Below, one piece after another: positions 18,394-27,963 of a stretch of 64,000 nucleotides of DNA. Numbering within the stretch: the first letter of the stretch is position 1; every line of letters starts with the position of its first letter. Source of the DNA: Verrucomicrobiota bacterium (GTDB lineage Bacteria > Verrucomicrobiota > Verrucomicrobiia > Opitutales > Opitutaceae). Both the position numbers and the translations under genes were made by a program. Location: the NCBI GenBank assembly GCA_014584295.1, contig JACTNC010000057.1, positions 47,669-111,668 on the forward strand, read 5' to 3'. Under the pieces are notes generated by a model. That model was not told the origin of the DNA. It saw nothing but the letters and a program-made list of their open reading frames with translations, and searched no databases.

Positions 18394-19944
18394 TCATCGA
18401 GCGGAAGCTGCCGGTGCGGCAACGTCCACTCCAACATCGTCCTGGGTCAGCGGATAGATCGCCAGCCCCGCACGCTGAGTCAGGATCGGCGGAAGCTTCG
18501 CCGCATCGACCCGGGAATCTGTCAGGTTCAGTGTTTCGAGTTTGGTCAATTCCGCCACGGGTCGGAGTCCTTCAGCAGTGACAGCAGTCGCGGTGAGATC
18601 CAGATGCCTCAGGTTTTTCCAACTGGAAACTGCCGCAAGTCCCTTGTCCGAGATTCGTGTGCGTGCGAGTTCGGCCTCAACAATGACATCGGCCAGCGGC
18701 GCCAGCGCGGCCAGCACGTCGTCCGTGCAATGCGAAGGGGCGCTCGCCGTGCGGACAATCAATCCATCCGTTGGTACCTGCGATCTCGCCACCAAACGGA
18801 TTCCCAGCCGGTCCGCGAGGGCCTTTGCCTCGTCGAGTTTCGGTCGGTAGTCAGGTGCCCAGGCAACGGCCTCGCCGTGTTTCTCAGGCGGGGCAGGAGC
18901 CTGGCTGAATTCGCTCAGCGGCGCCGTCTCGGACGCCCCCGCGGCAATCCAGAGTTCGATCCACTTGGTCTCGGTTGCACTGAGCGGCTTCTTGTTGCCC
19001 CCAGGCATGAACTCCTCGTCGTCATGCGGCAGCGTAATGCGACGATAGAGCTCGCTGTCGTCCAGGTTTCCAGCGACGACCGCGGGACCACTGTCGCCGC
19101 CCTTCATCATGAGCGCGTAGGTGTCGAGTCTCAGGCCTCCCTTTGTCTTCTTCGGGCTGTGACAGGACAGGCACGTTCGGTCCAAGGCGGGCATGATACG
19201 CGCCTCATAGAAGGAAACCTTCGTGTCCTGCTTTGAATCTTCGCGATTCACCGCACCCGGTGCGCCGGGAGTGGACGGTGGCTGGGGAGCCGACTTGAGC
19301 GTCGCGCCTGCCGCAGGCAAGCCCAGGAGGGAACGCAGCTTTGGCGGCATGTATTCGATCAGGTAGTTGTCGCCATAGATCAACTGTCCTCCCTGATGCG
19401 CCGTGAACACCATGGTGCCGACGGCGAGCAGCAAGACCGGCGCGTAGAGAAGGCCCAGCCCATAAAGGCCGTCGACTTCCCAGCGCCGCCGTAAGAGCAG
19501 CGCCAGCAGGCACAGGAGGGCCAGCAGGCATCCGCTCCACATGTGCGTAATGACAAGATCTCCCTTGTATCCTCCAAAGCGGGCCAGCAGCCAGCCGAGC
19601 GCCGTTCCAAGGATGGCGGTGGCGGTGGCAATCCAGAGGAGAAAAGCGGGTGCGCCACGGAGGGCGTGGCCGCGGCGGAAGAGCGCATAGACTTCAATCA
19701 CGGGAATGAGGAAGAGAAGGGCGACGGGGAAATGGACGACAAGCGGGTGAAACCGACCAAAAAACTGCGCGAGCGTGGTCCGCTGCTGGCCATCGGGAGG
19801 AAACGCCAAGGCAAGCAGCGCCAGCAGCACAATGGCTGAAAACCAGAAGATGCCTGCAAGCGGCCGGTGATGGCGTCGACGGGTGGCACGGTGGGAAAAT
19901 TCGGCTGGCTCGGACATGCGATTTTGCAGGGCGATCCAGTTCAC
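18394..19944 (-). CDS. Membrane-anchored Planctomycete-type cytochrome c with leucine-rich repeats
   Basis: A 516-residue protein (GTG start; an ATG at 19917 is also possible). The first half has about five hydrophobic helices in a DUF2231-like arrangement (H-P-x-V-V-H-F-P). A PSCyt1 domain follows with one covalent heme motif C-L-S-C-H and the partner K-x-G-G-L-R-L-D. The C-terminal 110 residues contain leucine-rich repeats (for example L-R-H-L-D-L-T and L-E-T-L-N-L-T). It is downstream of the DUF1501 gene and upstream of the ABC genes on one strand. An electron-transfer or sensing role outside the membrane is likely, but no substrate is evident. Confidence 0.82.
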   Translation of the reverse strand: MNWIALQNRMSEPAEFSHRATRRRHHRPLAGIFWFSAIVLLALLALAFPPDGQQRTTLAQFFGRFHPLVVHFPVALLFLIPVIEVYALFRRGHALRGAPAFLLWIATATAILGTALGWLLARFGGYKGDLVITHMWSGCLLALLCLLALLLRRRWEVDGLYGLGLLYAPVLLLAVGTMVFTAHQGGQLIYGDNYLIEYMPPKLRSLLGLPAAGATLKSAPQPPSTPGAPGAVNREDSKQDTKVSFYEARIMPALDRTCLSCHSPKKTKGGLRLDTYALMMKGGDSGPAVVAGNLDDSELYRRITLPHDDEEFMPGGNKKPLSATETKWIELWIAAGASETAPLSEFSQAPAPPEKHGEAVAWAPDYRPKLDEAKALADRLGIRLVARSQVPTDGLIVRTASAPSHCTDDVLAALAPLADVIVEAELARTRISDKGLAAVSSWKNLRHLDLTATAVTAEGLRPVAELTKLETLNLTDSRVDAAKLPPILTQRAGLAIYPLTQDDVGVDVAAPAASAR

Positions 19945-19966
19945 CCTGCTGTTTTTCCGGCCTGCG

Positions 19967-21514
19967 TCACGCCAGCAAATCGTAAATCACTTCGGCAGGC
20001 AAGACACCGGTCATCTTCTGGTCGAGCCCTTGGAACTTGAAGGTCAGCTTGTTGTGATCCAGCCCGAACTGGTGAAGAATCGTGGCATGCAGGTCGCGGA
20101 TGTGCACGGGATCCTTCGTGATGTTGTAGGAGAAATCGTCGGTCTCGCCGTAGGTGAACCCGCGCTTCACCCCAGCTCCGGCCATCCACATGCTGAAGCA
20201 GCGCGGGTGATGGTCACGTCCATAGTTGTCGCGCTTGAGCCCCCCCTGCGAATACACGGTGCGACCGAACTCCCCTCCCCAAATGACCAACGTGTCGTCC
20301 AGAAGCCCTCTGCGCTTGAGATCGGTAATGAGCCCATAGGTCGGGCGGTCGCAGTCCTCGCATAGCGCGCTCAGTCGCTCAGGGACCTCTCCGTGGGTAT
20401 CCCAGCTCCGCAGGAATACCTGGGTGAAACGAACACCGCGCTCCGCGAGCCGTCGCGCCATCAGGCAGTTGTAGGCAAACGTGCCCCGCTCCTTCGCCTT
20501 CTCCCCGTAGAGATCCCACGTTGATTTCGGTTCCTTCGACACGTCGGTCAGCTCGGGCACTGACGTCTGCATGCGAAACGCCATCTCATACTGGGCAATG
20601 CGGGCGTTGATCTCCGGATCGCCGACGCGCTCAAAGAGGTCGCGGTTCAACGCATTGACTCCATCGATCATCGCACGACGCGCCTCACCATCGATCCCCG
20701 CGGGATTCTGGAGGTACAGCACGGGATCCCCACCCGGTCGAAGCGTCACCGCCGCATGCTCCGGCGACAGGAATCCCGAGGACCACAGCCGGTTGGATAG
20801 TGCCTGCACGTTTTTCGTGACGGGCATCTTCGAGGTCAGTACGACAAAGGAGGGCAATTCGTCGTTCATTGCCCCAAGCCCATACGACAGCCATGAGCCG
20901 AGCGACGGCTTGCCCGCAAACATGTTCCCCGTGGTGATCTGGAGTATCGCGGGCTCGTGATTGATGGCCTCGGTGTGCAGGGACTTGATGACCGTCAGCT
21001 CGTCAGCGACCTTCGCCGTCCAAGGAAACAGATCCGAGACCCACATGCCGGATTTCCCATACTGTTTGAATCCAAACGGACTCGGGGCAATCGGAAGCCG
21101 CGCCTGACTCGCGGTCATTCCCGTCAACACCTGCCCGCCTCGAACCGACTCCGGAAGATCCTTGTCAAACAGATCGGCAAGCATGGGCTTGTAGTCCCAA
21201 GTCTCAATCTGCGACGGCGCCCCCGCCATGAAGAGGTAGATTGCGCGTTTCGCCTTCGGGGCAAAATGCGGCACGACACTCTCCCGCGACGTGATGTTCG
21301 CGAAAGCCCTCGGCATTTCCTTGCCCAGAATGCTCGCGAGACCCGCCCACGCCAATGCCTTGCCCGTGCGGCCGAGAAAGTGCCGTCGCGTTTCCAGTTG
21401 CAGCCACTCCCGCTTCAACGACAGCGGAACGGGCAGGTCCCAGACTGTCGGCCCTTCCCCCGCATGGTCTGAACAGAGGTGGGCATGGGGGTCATGTTGA
21501 TCGTGCGCGTACAT
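19967..21514 (-). CDS. DUF1501 family protein, probably Tat-exported
   Basis: A 515-residue DUF1501 protein. A twin-arginine-like signal (T-R-R-H-F-L-G-R) lies at about residues 42-50, ahead of a hydrophobic A/L stretch. The rest has the sulfatase-like layout of the family, with F-M-A-G-A-P-S-Q, D-T-H-G and G-G-E-F-G-R motifs. Such genes nearly always pair with a DUF1549/DUF1553 cytochrome in Planctomycetes and Verrucomicrobia, as here (22 bases separate the two). The biochemical activity of the family is not established; a role in degradation of sulfated or complex polysaccharides is often suggested. Confidence 0.9.
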   Translation of the reverse strand: MYAHDQHDPHAHLCSDHAGEGPTVWDLPVPLSLKREWLQLETRRHFLGRTGKALAWAGLASILGKEMPRAFANITSRESVVPHFAPKAKRAIYLFMAGAPSQIETWDYKPMLADLFDKDLPESVRGGQVLTGMTASQARLPIAPSPFGFKQYGKSGMWVSDLFPWTAKVADELTVIKSLHTEAINHEPAILQITTGNMFAGKPSLGSWLSYGLGAMNDELPSFVVLTSKMPVTKNVQALSNRLWSSGFLSPEHAAVTLRPGGDPVLYLQNPAGIDGEARRAMIDGVNALNRDLFERVGDPEINARIAQYEMAFRMQTSVPELTDVSKEPKSTWDLYGEKAKERGTFAYNCLMARRLAERGVRFTQVFLRSWDTHGEVPERLSALCEDCDRPTYGLITDLKRRGLLDDTLVIWGGEFGRTVYSQGGLKRDNYGRDHHPRCFSMWMAGAGVKRGFTYGETDDFSYNITKDPVHIRDLHATILHQFGLDHNKLTFKFQGLDQKMTGVLPAEVIYDLLA

Positions 21515-21536
21515 GGATCTGAAAACTCTTGATGGA

Positions 21537-24500
21537 TTACTTGGTCAGGAATTCGTCGAGATTGTAGAACTGGCTCGCCACCATCGTCCAACTGGCAAGT
21601 TCGATCCGATCCAGTCTGGCATCCGACGGGCTCTCTCCGACAGCGAGGAATTCCTCCGCCGCACCCTTGGAGTTCCTGAAGTAGCGCTCGAAACCATCAA
21701 GCGACTTCGAAATCACGGCGCGCTCATCCGGATCCAGGCGTCGTCCAAGCGTCAGCGCCGAAAGCATGTCAATGCGTCCGTCAGCGCCCGACTGCGCATG
21801 CAGTGCGCGCTCGGCCAGCTTGCGGGCCGCCTCGACCCACTGCGTGTCGTTCATCGTCACAAATGCCTGCAGGGGCGTATTGCTGCGGGCACGGCGCACG
21901 CAGACGGTTTCGCGCGAGGGTGCATCGAAGGTTTCCATGCTCGGCGGCGGCGAGGCGCGCTTCCAGAACGTGTACAGGCTCCGCCGATACAGGCCCGGGC
22001 CATGGTCATCCACGTAGGTCTTCGTATTGGATTCTGGCATCGCCACCTCCTTCCAAATGCCCGGAGGCTGGTAGGGTTTGGCTGGCGGACCGCCGAGGGT
22101 TCCCACAAGGAGACCGGATGTCGCCAGCGCGGCATCGCGAAGAATCTCCCCGTCCATGCGGAAACGCGGTCCGCGCGCCAGAAGACGGTTCGCCGGGTCC
22201 TTGAGGAGTTGCTCCTGCGTCACACGGGCAGTCTGACGGTAGGTTGCCGAGGTAACCAGCATACGGTACATCCGTTTCACATCCCAGCCGCTTTCACGGA
22301 ATTCAATGGCCAGCCAGTCGAGGAGTTCGGGATGCGAAGGCTTGGAGCCCATCACACCGAAATCTCCCGGCGTATCAACCAGTCCAACACCAAAAATTTC
22401 CTGCCACATGCGGTTCACAGTCACGCGCGCAAAGAGCGGCTGCTCCGGCGTCAGCAACCAGTCCGCCAGACCCATGCGATCGTTTCTCTCACCCGGGGGC
22501 GGCTGTGGGAGAAAATGCGGCATCAGAGGCTGTACGCGCGCGGTCCTCGCATAGTAGTCGCCCCGCTTGAGAATATCGGAAGCACCGGGTGTCGACTTCT
22601 CGCGCGCAATCAAGGTTGGCACTCCGTCCTTGCTGATCTGCCCGATCGCATCGTCCGCAAGCGCAAGCTCAGCCGCCAGCTCCATCGCCTCGGTGTCGAT
22701 TCCCTCCATGAAGAAGCGGTCAACGACCATGTAGGTTTCCTCGGGCGTCCATTTGGCAATGTCGGGGTTGCGGGACAGAATCTCCGCTGCAACCGTCTCA
22801 ATCGGCAGACGGGAAACCTCATCGGCAGCTAGCTCGCGACGATAGAGGCGCACATCCTGAAACGAGGTTTCGCGCATGGGTTCGCCATCCTCCCGACGCC
22901 CCAGTTGCATCGTTGCCTCCGTGGCGATGCTCGCACCACCAAGATCATCACGAATGACATCAGTCTCAACCGGCCGACCGTTCACATAGATGCGCACTCC
23001 CGCGGCTCGCCCGGATCCGTCATAGGTGAAGAAGACATGGGTCCAGTCAAAGCTCATGACTTTCTCCGCGGTTGTGACCTCGATCGCCTGCCTGCCTGAA
23101 GCGTGGGCAAGAACAAGAATCAGCCGGTGCTCGCGTTGATACAGCTCCCATCCCCGCGTTTCCTTTGTCGGAGTTGACCGCATGCGCGACAGCAACGCCC
23201 CGTAGCCCGTGCCGCTTCCTCCGACCTTTTGCCGCAACAGCACCCAACCTCCCCCAGAAAACGCCTGCGTTCCATCGACCGCACCCGCGTCGCCCAGCGA
23301 AAGCTGGCTGGCAATGTCCATGCGCATGCTGGGCCAGAAGAGTGCATTCTCGCCCCAGACCAGCGGATTGGTTTCCGCCTTGAAGCTCGAGGTCTTCGCA
23401 CCGGGGGCGGAATTGGCCACCACGTCGCCCTTTCCTTCATTCAGCAGCAACCGTAGTTCCAGCGCGTCATCCGAAACCGTCCTCGGCCGGTTTCCGGAGG
23501 ACAGCCAGGCCGCAAAGCGTTCCGCAGCCGTGCGCTTCCTTTCATCAAGGCGCTGCTGAACATCACCGCGCCACGCGAGCGCCCGCTCCAACGCGATGCG
23601 CGCAGCCCCTTCGGGCAACCGGATCACCGGATCGGGGTCCGCCGTGTTCAAATCCCAGGCCTTCTCCGCCGTATTGCCGAGAAACGCCGCAAGACCGTAG
23701 AAGTCGCGCTGGGTGATCGGATCAAATTTGTGATCGTGACAAGCCGCGCAGCCCGTGGTCAGACCGAGAAAGACGAGGCCAAACGACTCCACCCGATCGC
23801 GAGTCTGATTGACAAAAACCTCCTCGGGTATGGTCCCCCCTTCATTCGTGGTCAGATTGCACCGCATGAACCCTGTCGCCACGATCTCCTCAATCGACTT
23901 TGCAGGCAGGAGGTCACCCGCGAGTTGCTCGCGCACAAAACGATCGAACGGTTTGTTCGTGTTGAATGCCTGGATGACGTAGTCCCGGTAGGGCCAGATC
24001 GATCGGACGTTGTCGAAATGCAGGCCGTGCGTGTCCGCATAACGGACATAATCCAGCCAGTAGCGGGCCCGATGCTCGCCAAAGCGCTGACTCGCCAGCA
24101 GACGATCCACCACTTTCTCATACGCATCCGGACCAGTATCCGCCACAAATGCCGCCAGCTCTTCCGGAGTCGGCGGCAGGCCGGTCAGGTCAAAGGTGAC
24201 GCGCCGCAACAGGCTGCGTCGGTCCGCTTCGGGTGACGCCTTCAGTCCGGCATGGGCAACACGCTCAAGAATAAAGGCATCGATCGGCGAACGTGCTCCC
24301 GAAACCTCCGGTCCCGACGGCACTTTCGGTCGCACGGGTGCAATGAATGCCCAATGCTCCTGGTACTCGGCCCCCTCCTCCACCCACCGCCGCAGCAGGG
24401 CAATTTCCGCGGGCTTGAGGGTCTTGTGCGCCTCAAGCGGAGGCATGCGCTCATCCTCATCCTGTGATTCGATTCGTTGCACCAGCGCACTCTTCTCCGC

Positions 24501-24791
24501 ATCCCCCGGGATGATCGCCGGCCCCCGATCCTTGCCCGGAGCATAGGCGCTCTCGCGGCGATCCAGACGCAGCCCCGCCTTGCGCGACCCCAGATCGGGG
24601 CCATGGCACTGATAACAATTCTCAGCCAAGATCGGCTGAATGGAGTCGTTGAACGTCAGTTTGGCCGAAACGGCCCCTTTCTCTGCCGCGACACCGATGA
24701 TGGCAGTACCCGCCAACATCAGTCCACCTCCAATCCGACGCAAAGCATGCACGAACTGAAAATTCGACGAAACAATCAGGGGAACTGTCAT
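21537..24791 (-). CDS. PSD1-type cytochrome: PSCyt1, DUF1549, LamG-like and DUF1553 domains
   Basis: A 1084-residue exported protein. After a signal segment comes a PSCyt1 domain with heme motif C-Y-Q-C-H (about residues 58-62) and R-K-A-G-L-R-L-D. DUF1549 follows (about 165-370), ending with a second C-x-x-C-H (C-A-A-C-H-D-H). A concanavalin/LamG-like region at about 530-690 may bind carbohydrate. DUF1553 fills about 770-1035. This composition is characteristic of Planctomycetes and Verrucomicrobia. It is the first gene of a long same-strand run (DUF1501, LRR cytochrome, ABC exporter, VTT protein). The substrate is unknown. Confidence 0.92.
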   Translation of the reverse strand: MTVPLIVSSNFQFVHALRRIGGGLMLAGTAIIGVAAEKGAVSAKLTFNDSIQPILAENCYQCHGPDLGSRKAGLRLDRRESAYAPGKDRGPAIIPGDAEKSALVQRIESQDEDERMPPLEAHKTLKPAEIALLRRWVEEGAEYQEHWAFIAPVRPKVPSGPEVSGARSPIDAFILERVAHAGLKASPEADRRSLLRRVTFDLTGLPPTPEELAAFVADTGPDAYEKVVDRLLASQRFGEHRARYWLDYVRYADTHGLHFDNVRSIWPYRDYVIQAFNTNKPFDRFVREQLAGDLLPAKSIEEIVATGFMRCNLTTNEGGTIPEEVFVNQTRDRVESFGLVFLGLTTGCAACHDHKFDPITQRDFYGLAAFLGNTAEKAWDLNTADPDPVIRLPEGAARIALERALAWRGDVQQRLDERKRTAAERFAAWLSSGNRPRTVSDDALELRLLLNEGKGDVVANSAPGAKTSSFKAETNPLVWGENALFWPSMRMDIASQLSLGDAGAVDGTQAFSGGGWVLLRQKVGGSGTGYGALLSRMRSTPTKETRGWELYQREHRLILVLAHASGRQAIEVTTAEKVMSFDWTHVFFTYDGSGRAAGVRIYVNGRPVETDVIRDDLGGASIATEATMQLGRREDGEPMRETSFQDVRLYRRELAADEVSRLPIETVAAEILSRNPDIAKWTPEETYMVVDRFFMEGIDTEAMELAAELALADDAIGQISKDGVPTLIAREKSTPGASDILKRGDYYARTARVQPLMPHFLPQPPPGERNDRMGLADWLLTPEQPLFARVTVNRMWQEIFGVGLVDTPGDFGVMGSKPSHPELLDWLAIEFRESGWDVKRMYRMLVTSATYRQTARVTQEQLLKDPANRLLARGPRFRMDGEILRDAALATSGLLVGTLGGPPAKPYQPPGIWKEVAMPESNTKTYVDDHGPGLYRRSLYTFWKRASPPPSMETFDAPSRETVCVRRARSNTPLQAFVTMNDTQWVEAARKLAERALHAQSGADGRIDMLSALTLGRRLDPDERAVISKSLDGFERYFRNSKGAAEEFLAVGESPSDARLDRIELASWTMVASQFYNLDEFLTK

Positions 24792-25404
24792 GAAAATGGC
24801 AGGGATGGGAGTACGGCAAACCTACCCCTCAAAGCCCGGAGGCCAAGTCCGATCCCTCGAAAACCAGCATTTCCTCCGCTTGCGATGAAATTTCAGAACA
24901 CTCTCTGGTTTAAATTCACAGAAAGTCCGTCCCCTTCGCGGAATTCCCCAGCATCGGTAACCTCCTGCCCCCCAACCCACCCACTGACCATTCCCGCCAA
25001 CCGGGAGGGGCGCGCTTCGTCGTGCCCGGGATCGCGCAGCGCATCTCAACGCCAGCCCCTTCGCCCTCCCGTCGTGATCGTGTTCAATAGCGAGCATCAC
25101 CCCACAACAGGCGCGGACCACATCCAAAACCCAACCAATCACGAGGATGCCTGACGCATGGCTTCGATCCCGCGACTGACATCCCTCTCCCAGAAGCTGT
25201 ACACCTTGAATCGCCCGATGACATCGGCGACAATCCGTCTGCATTCGGCGCGGATCGAAAAATAGGCCGTCCGATTCCCAACCACACGCCCTGACCACCC
25301 CGTTCTTGGCGTCTTTCCTTACGCTCTCCCCTCCACCTTTCCGGTAGATCCAAAGGACCCACTCTACGCTCGCCCACCCGCTTCACATCTCTAACGTTCG
25401 GCAA
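24792..25404. other. 613-base intergenic region
   Basis: No convincing full gene lies here. It should hold the promoter of the PSD1 run (minus strand). One minus-strand frame from 25285 to 25139 has coding-like codon choice and is listed separately; other short ORFs are Arg/Gly-rich shadows. Confidence 0.5.
25139..25285 (-). CDS. Possible 48-residue small ORF or gene remnant
   Basis: A GTG-initiated frame gives 48 residues with balanced composition (A-Y-F-S-I-R-A-E, then I-V-A-D-V-I-G-R-F-K-V-Y) and codons ending mostly in G or C. The frame continues about 12 residues upstream of the GTG before a TAA. It could be a real small protein or the C-terminal relic of a decayed gene. No family was recognised. 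Confidence 0.2.
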   Translation of the reverse strand: MVGNRTAYFSIRAECRRIVADVIGRFKVYSFWERDVSRGIEAMRQASS

Positions 25405-25857
25405 ATGAAAGTGCGCACTCTTGCACTCACGGTGGCTCTGCTGCTAGCGATTGAGGCTGTCAGCGCTTCGAGGCGGGGCGTACCTACGATCAGTCGATAC
25501 GAAGCGCTACAATCCCCGAGTGGAAGATTTGTCGCTCTTTGTGGGGTAGGACTAGCGGACGTTAGCCCAAGTTTCAGGATGCGTCTCAGAATTCTGGTCG
25601 TGCCCCTTGAGCAGGGAGTCGATAAAGTTCAGCCGCTTTGGCCCTGGTTATACCCAGATTGGGCAGCTACCTGGACAAATGACGAAGTTCTCATCGTTCT
25701 GGGCCTCGACAGAAGTGATGACGTTAGCCAGTTTCGATTCGTTTCTTACCGATTCGATTCGAGAGCACAAGCAGTCGAGAGCGCCACAACCGAGGAAGAG
25801 AAGCAGCTTGTTCAGGCCGTCTTCAAAAAGAAGTACGGTTATATACCAAAAGCCTGA
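25405..25857 (+). CDS. Secreted protein of unknown function
   Basis: A 150-residue protein with a clear signal peptide (M-K-V-R-T-L-A-L-T-V-A-L-L-L-A, probable cleavage near residue 22). The mature part is a mixed alpha/beta sequence with aromatic patches (W-P-W-L-Y-P-D-W and W-T-N-D-E-V-L) and a Lys/Tyr-rich C-terminus. No cysteine pair or known motif stands out. It is flanked by gene-poor DNA on both sides and stands alone, which may indicate acquisition. Function unknown. Confidence 0.6.
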   Translation: MKVRTLALTVALLLAIEAVSASRRGVPTISRYEALQSPSGRFVALCGVGLADVSPSFRMRLRILVVPLEQGVDKVQPLWPWLYPDWAATWTNDEVLIVLGLDRSDDVSQFRFVSYRFDSRAQAVESATTEEEKQLVQAVFKKKYGYIPKA

Positions 25858-26303
25858 CAAGGATGGACTATAACGGGGCAGGTCGTGTGGTTTGTACTCA
25901 AGAACTCTTCCCCAAATCCACGCCGAAACCAGACGGCTTGCCGCCGAGGTTGCCGTCGAATTGGTATGTACCACATGGGGAGCGAGAGATGCCTATCGCA
26001 CCGGATCGATTTCACGGGTCACTGCCTGTCGCATAGCCATTGTCTCAAGGACACGTGACGCCGATGAAACTGGCGCAATGGCTGGCGTTGGGATGCGCTG
26101 GGCGATCGCGGGCACGACGAAGCGCGTTCCGCCGGTTGGCAAGACACGTCAAGGGCTCAACTGGCTCTGTTTGATACGCATGTCGCCTCTTTGTCGGCCT
26201 GCGACGCGGCAGGGGCCGACTTGGATGCGGCGTTTTGACAATAAATTCCCAACGCGGCGTGCCGTATAGGAGTATGTCCTCAGTCAAGCCACGCCGCAAC
26301 GCG
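25858..26303. other. Gene-free 446-base region before the sugar-nucleotide operon
   Basis: I see no supported gene. Short frames on both strands have no sensible composition. The promoter of the downstream epimerase operon must be here. An AGGAG at 26268-26272 lies one base before an in-frame ATG at 26274, too close to act as a normal ribosome site for that codon. Confidence 0.4.
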
Positions 26304-27236
26304 ATGAAACTCCTCATTACTGGCGGAGCCGGTTACATCGGCTCCGTCCTAATTCCTCACCTCCTCTCCGAAGGGCATGATGTGACGGTCCTCGACACGT
26401 TCATGTTCGGGCAATCCAGCCTGCTGGAATGCTGCAAATTCGATGGCTTTCAGGTCGTGCGGGGTGATTGTCGCGACGAGGCTTTGGTCAAACCGTTGGT
26501 AGCCAAGGCAGACGCCATCATCCCGCTGGCTGCCCTCGTCGGCGCACCGCTTTGCAAGGCCGACGCCGTCGGCGCCCGCACGATCAATCAGGAAGCGGTC
26601 GAGATGATCTGTCGCCTGGCCTCTCCCTCGCAATGGATCCTTCTTCCGGTCACCAACAGCGGCTACGGCATCGGTGAATCGGGCAAGTTCTGCACGGAAG
26701 ACACCCCACTCCGGCCGATTTCCCTTTACGGCACGACCAAGGTCGCCGCCGAGGAGGCCGTGCTGCGACGCACCAACAGCCTGAGTTTCCGGTTGGCCAC
26801 TGTCTTCGGCCTCTCCCCACGGATGCGCGTCGATCTTCTGGTCAATGACTTCGTCCACCGCGCCATCACCGATCGCGCGGTCGTGATTTTTGAGGGTCAT
26901 TTCAAGCGCAACTACATCCATATCCAGGACGTGGCGCGTGCCTTCGCCTTCGCCCTAAGGAACTTCGAACTCATGAAGGGGCGCGCCTACAACGCGGGCC
27001 TGGAGGAGGCCAATCTTTCCAAGCTCGAGCTGTGCGCGGTCATCAAGAAGCATGTTCCCGCCTTCACGTTTCTCGAGGCGCCGGTCGGAGAGGATCCCGA
27101 CAAGCGGGACTACATCGTTTCCAATCAGCGTCTGCTGAAAACCGGCTTCCGCACCGAGTGGGATCTTGATCGCGGCATTCGCGAACTGATCAAGGGTTAC
27201 ACGATCCTTCGAAATTCCCGCTACAGCAATGTCTGA
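26304..27236 (+). CDS. NAD-dependent sugar-nucleotide epimerase/dehydratase (extended SDR)
   Basis: A 310-residue extended short-chain dehydrogenase. The Rossmann turn G-G-A-G-Y-I-G is at residues 7-13, and the active site has Y-G-T-T-K (Tyr-x-x-x-Lys) with a preceding N-S-G-Y-G. Family members act on NDP-sugars in the cytoplasm. The ATG at 26304 begins M-K-L-L-I-T-G and fits the family; longer in-frame starts at 26274 and 26235 only add unstructured residues. The stop overlaps the nucleotidyltransferase start by eight bases, so it opens a four-gene translationally coupled operon. Confidence 0.85.
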   Translation: MKLLITGGAGYIGSVLIPHLLSEGHDVTVLDTFMFGQSSLLECCKFDGFQVVRGDCRDEALVKPLVAKADAIIPLAALVGAPLCKADAVGARTINQEAVEMICRLASPSQWILLPVTNSGYGIGESGKFCTEDTPLRPISLYGTTKVAAEEAVLRRTNSLSFRLATVFGLSPRMRVDLLVNDFVHRAITDRAVVIFEGHFKRNYIHIQDVARAFAFALRNFELMKGRAYNAGLEEANLSKLELCAVIKKHVPAFTFLEAPVGEDPDKRDYIVSNQRLLKTGFRTEWDLDRGIRELIKGYTILRNSRYSNV

Positions 27237-27963
27237 CCGCACCCACCCACCCGGTGTCATCGTCCTTGCCGGTGGTTTCGGCACGCGGGTGAGTCATCTT
27301 CTCCCCGGAGTGCCCAAGCCCATGGCGAGTGTCGCGGGACGCCCATTCGTCGAATGGGTTGTGCGCGCATTCGCACGGTGGGGCTGCCGGGAGTTTTTCA
27401 TGGCAACCGGACACCTCGCCCATGTCATTGAGAACCATTTCAAGAGCCAGCCGATCCCCAATGTCACCGTCTCATCCAGCGTCGAGACAAGTCCCTTGGG
27501 AACCGCCGGCGGCTGCCTGAACGCCCTGCCCTTGGAAGCCGCGCCGAACCGGCGCTGGCTCGTGGTCAATGGCGACTCCCTTGTCCTCGCCGATCCTCGG
27601 CCGTTGCTGCTGCCGATCGATGCCGGTGTCGCCGACGCATCCCTCCTCGGACTCGCTCTCCCGGACGCCAGTCGTTTCGGATCCCTCGACATTCGTGGGG
27701 ACGGACTTCTCAACGCCTTTCGCGAAAAAACTCCAGGCGCCGGCACCATCAACGCCGGCGTTTATGCCTTCAGCGAGCGCACGCTGAGGGAACTGCCGCC
27801 CACGCGCCCGCTCAGCTTCGAATTCGATGTCTTTCCCGCGCTCGCCGCAAAACACCGGGTGCATGCAACAACCGTGACCGCGCCGTTTCTCGACATCGGA
27901 ACACCCGAAACGCTCGCTGCTGCCGGTCAGTTCATCGCCACCCATAAGGGCCACTTCGTATGA
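27229..27963 (+). CDS. hddC: Sugar-1-phosphate nucleotidyltransferase, HddC-like
   Basis: A 244-residue NTP-transferase with the signature G-G-F-G-T-R near residue 12, the P-K-P-M nucleotide-sugar motif and the N-G-D-S metal site. This order and length best fit HddC, which makes GDP-D-glycero-alpha-D-manno-heptose from heptose-1-phosphate; a mannose- or glucose-1-phosphate transferase is the alternative. A GmhB-like phosphatase gene lies nearby, which favours the heptose reading. It overlaps the genes on both sides. Confidence 0.72.
   Translation: MSDRTHPPGVIVLAGGFGTRVSHLLPGVPKPMASVAGRPFVEWVVRAFARWGCREFFMATGHLAHVIENHFKSQPIPNVTVSSSVETSPLGTAGGCLNALPLEAAPNRRWLVVNGDSLVLADPRPLLLPIDAGVADASLLGLALPDASRFGSLDIRGDGLLNAFREKTPGAGTINAGVYAFSERTLRELPPTRPLSFEFDVFPALAAKHRVHATTVTAPFLDIGTPETLAAAGQFIATHKGHFV

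Noticed and set aside
21513..22832. Plus-strand open frame of 439 codons
   Set aside because: It is antisense to the PSD1 cytochrome gene; its product is His/Arg-rich and lacks any domain, as expected from GC-rich codon shadows.
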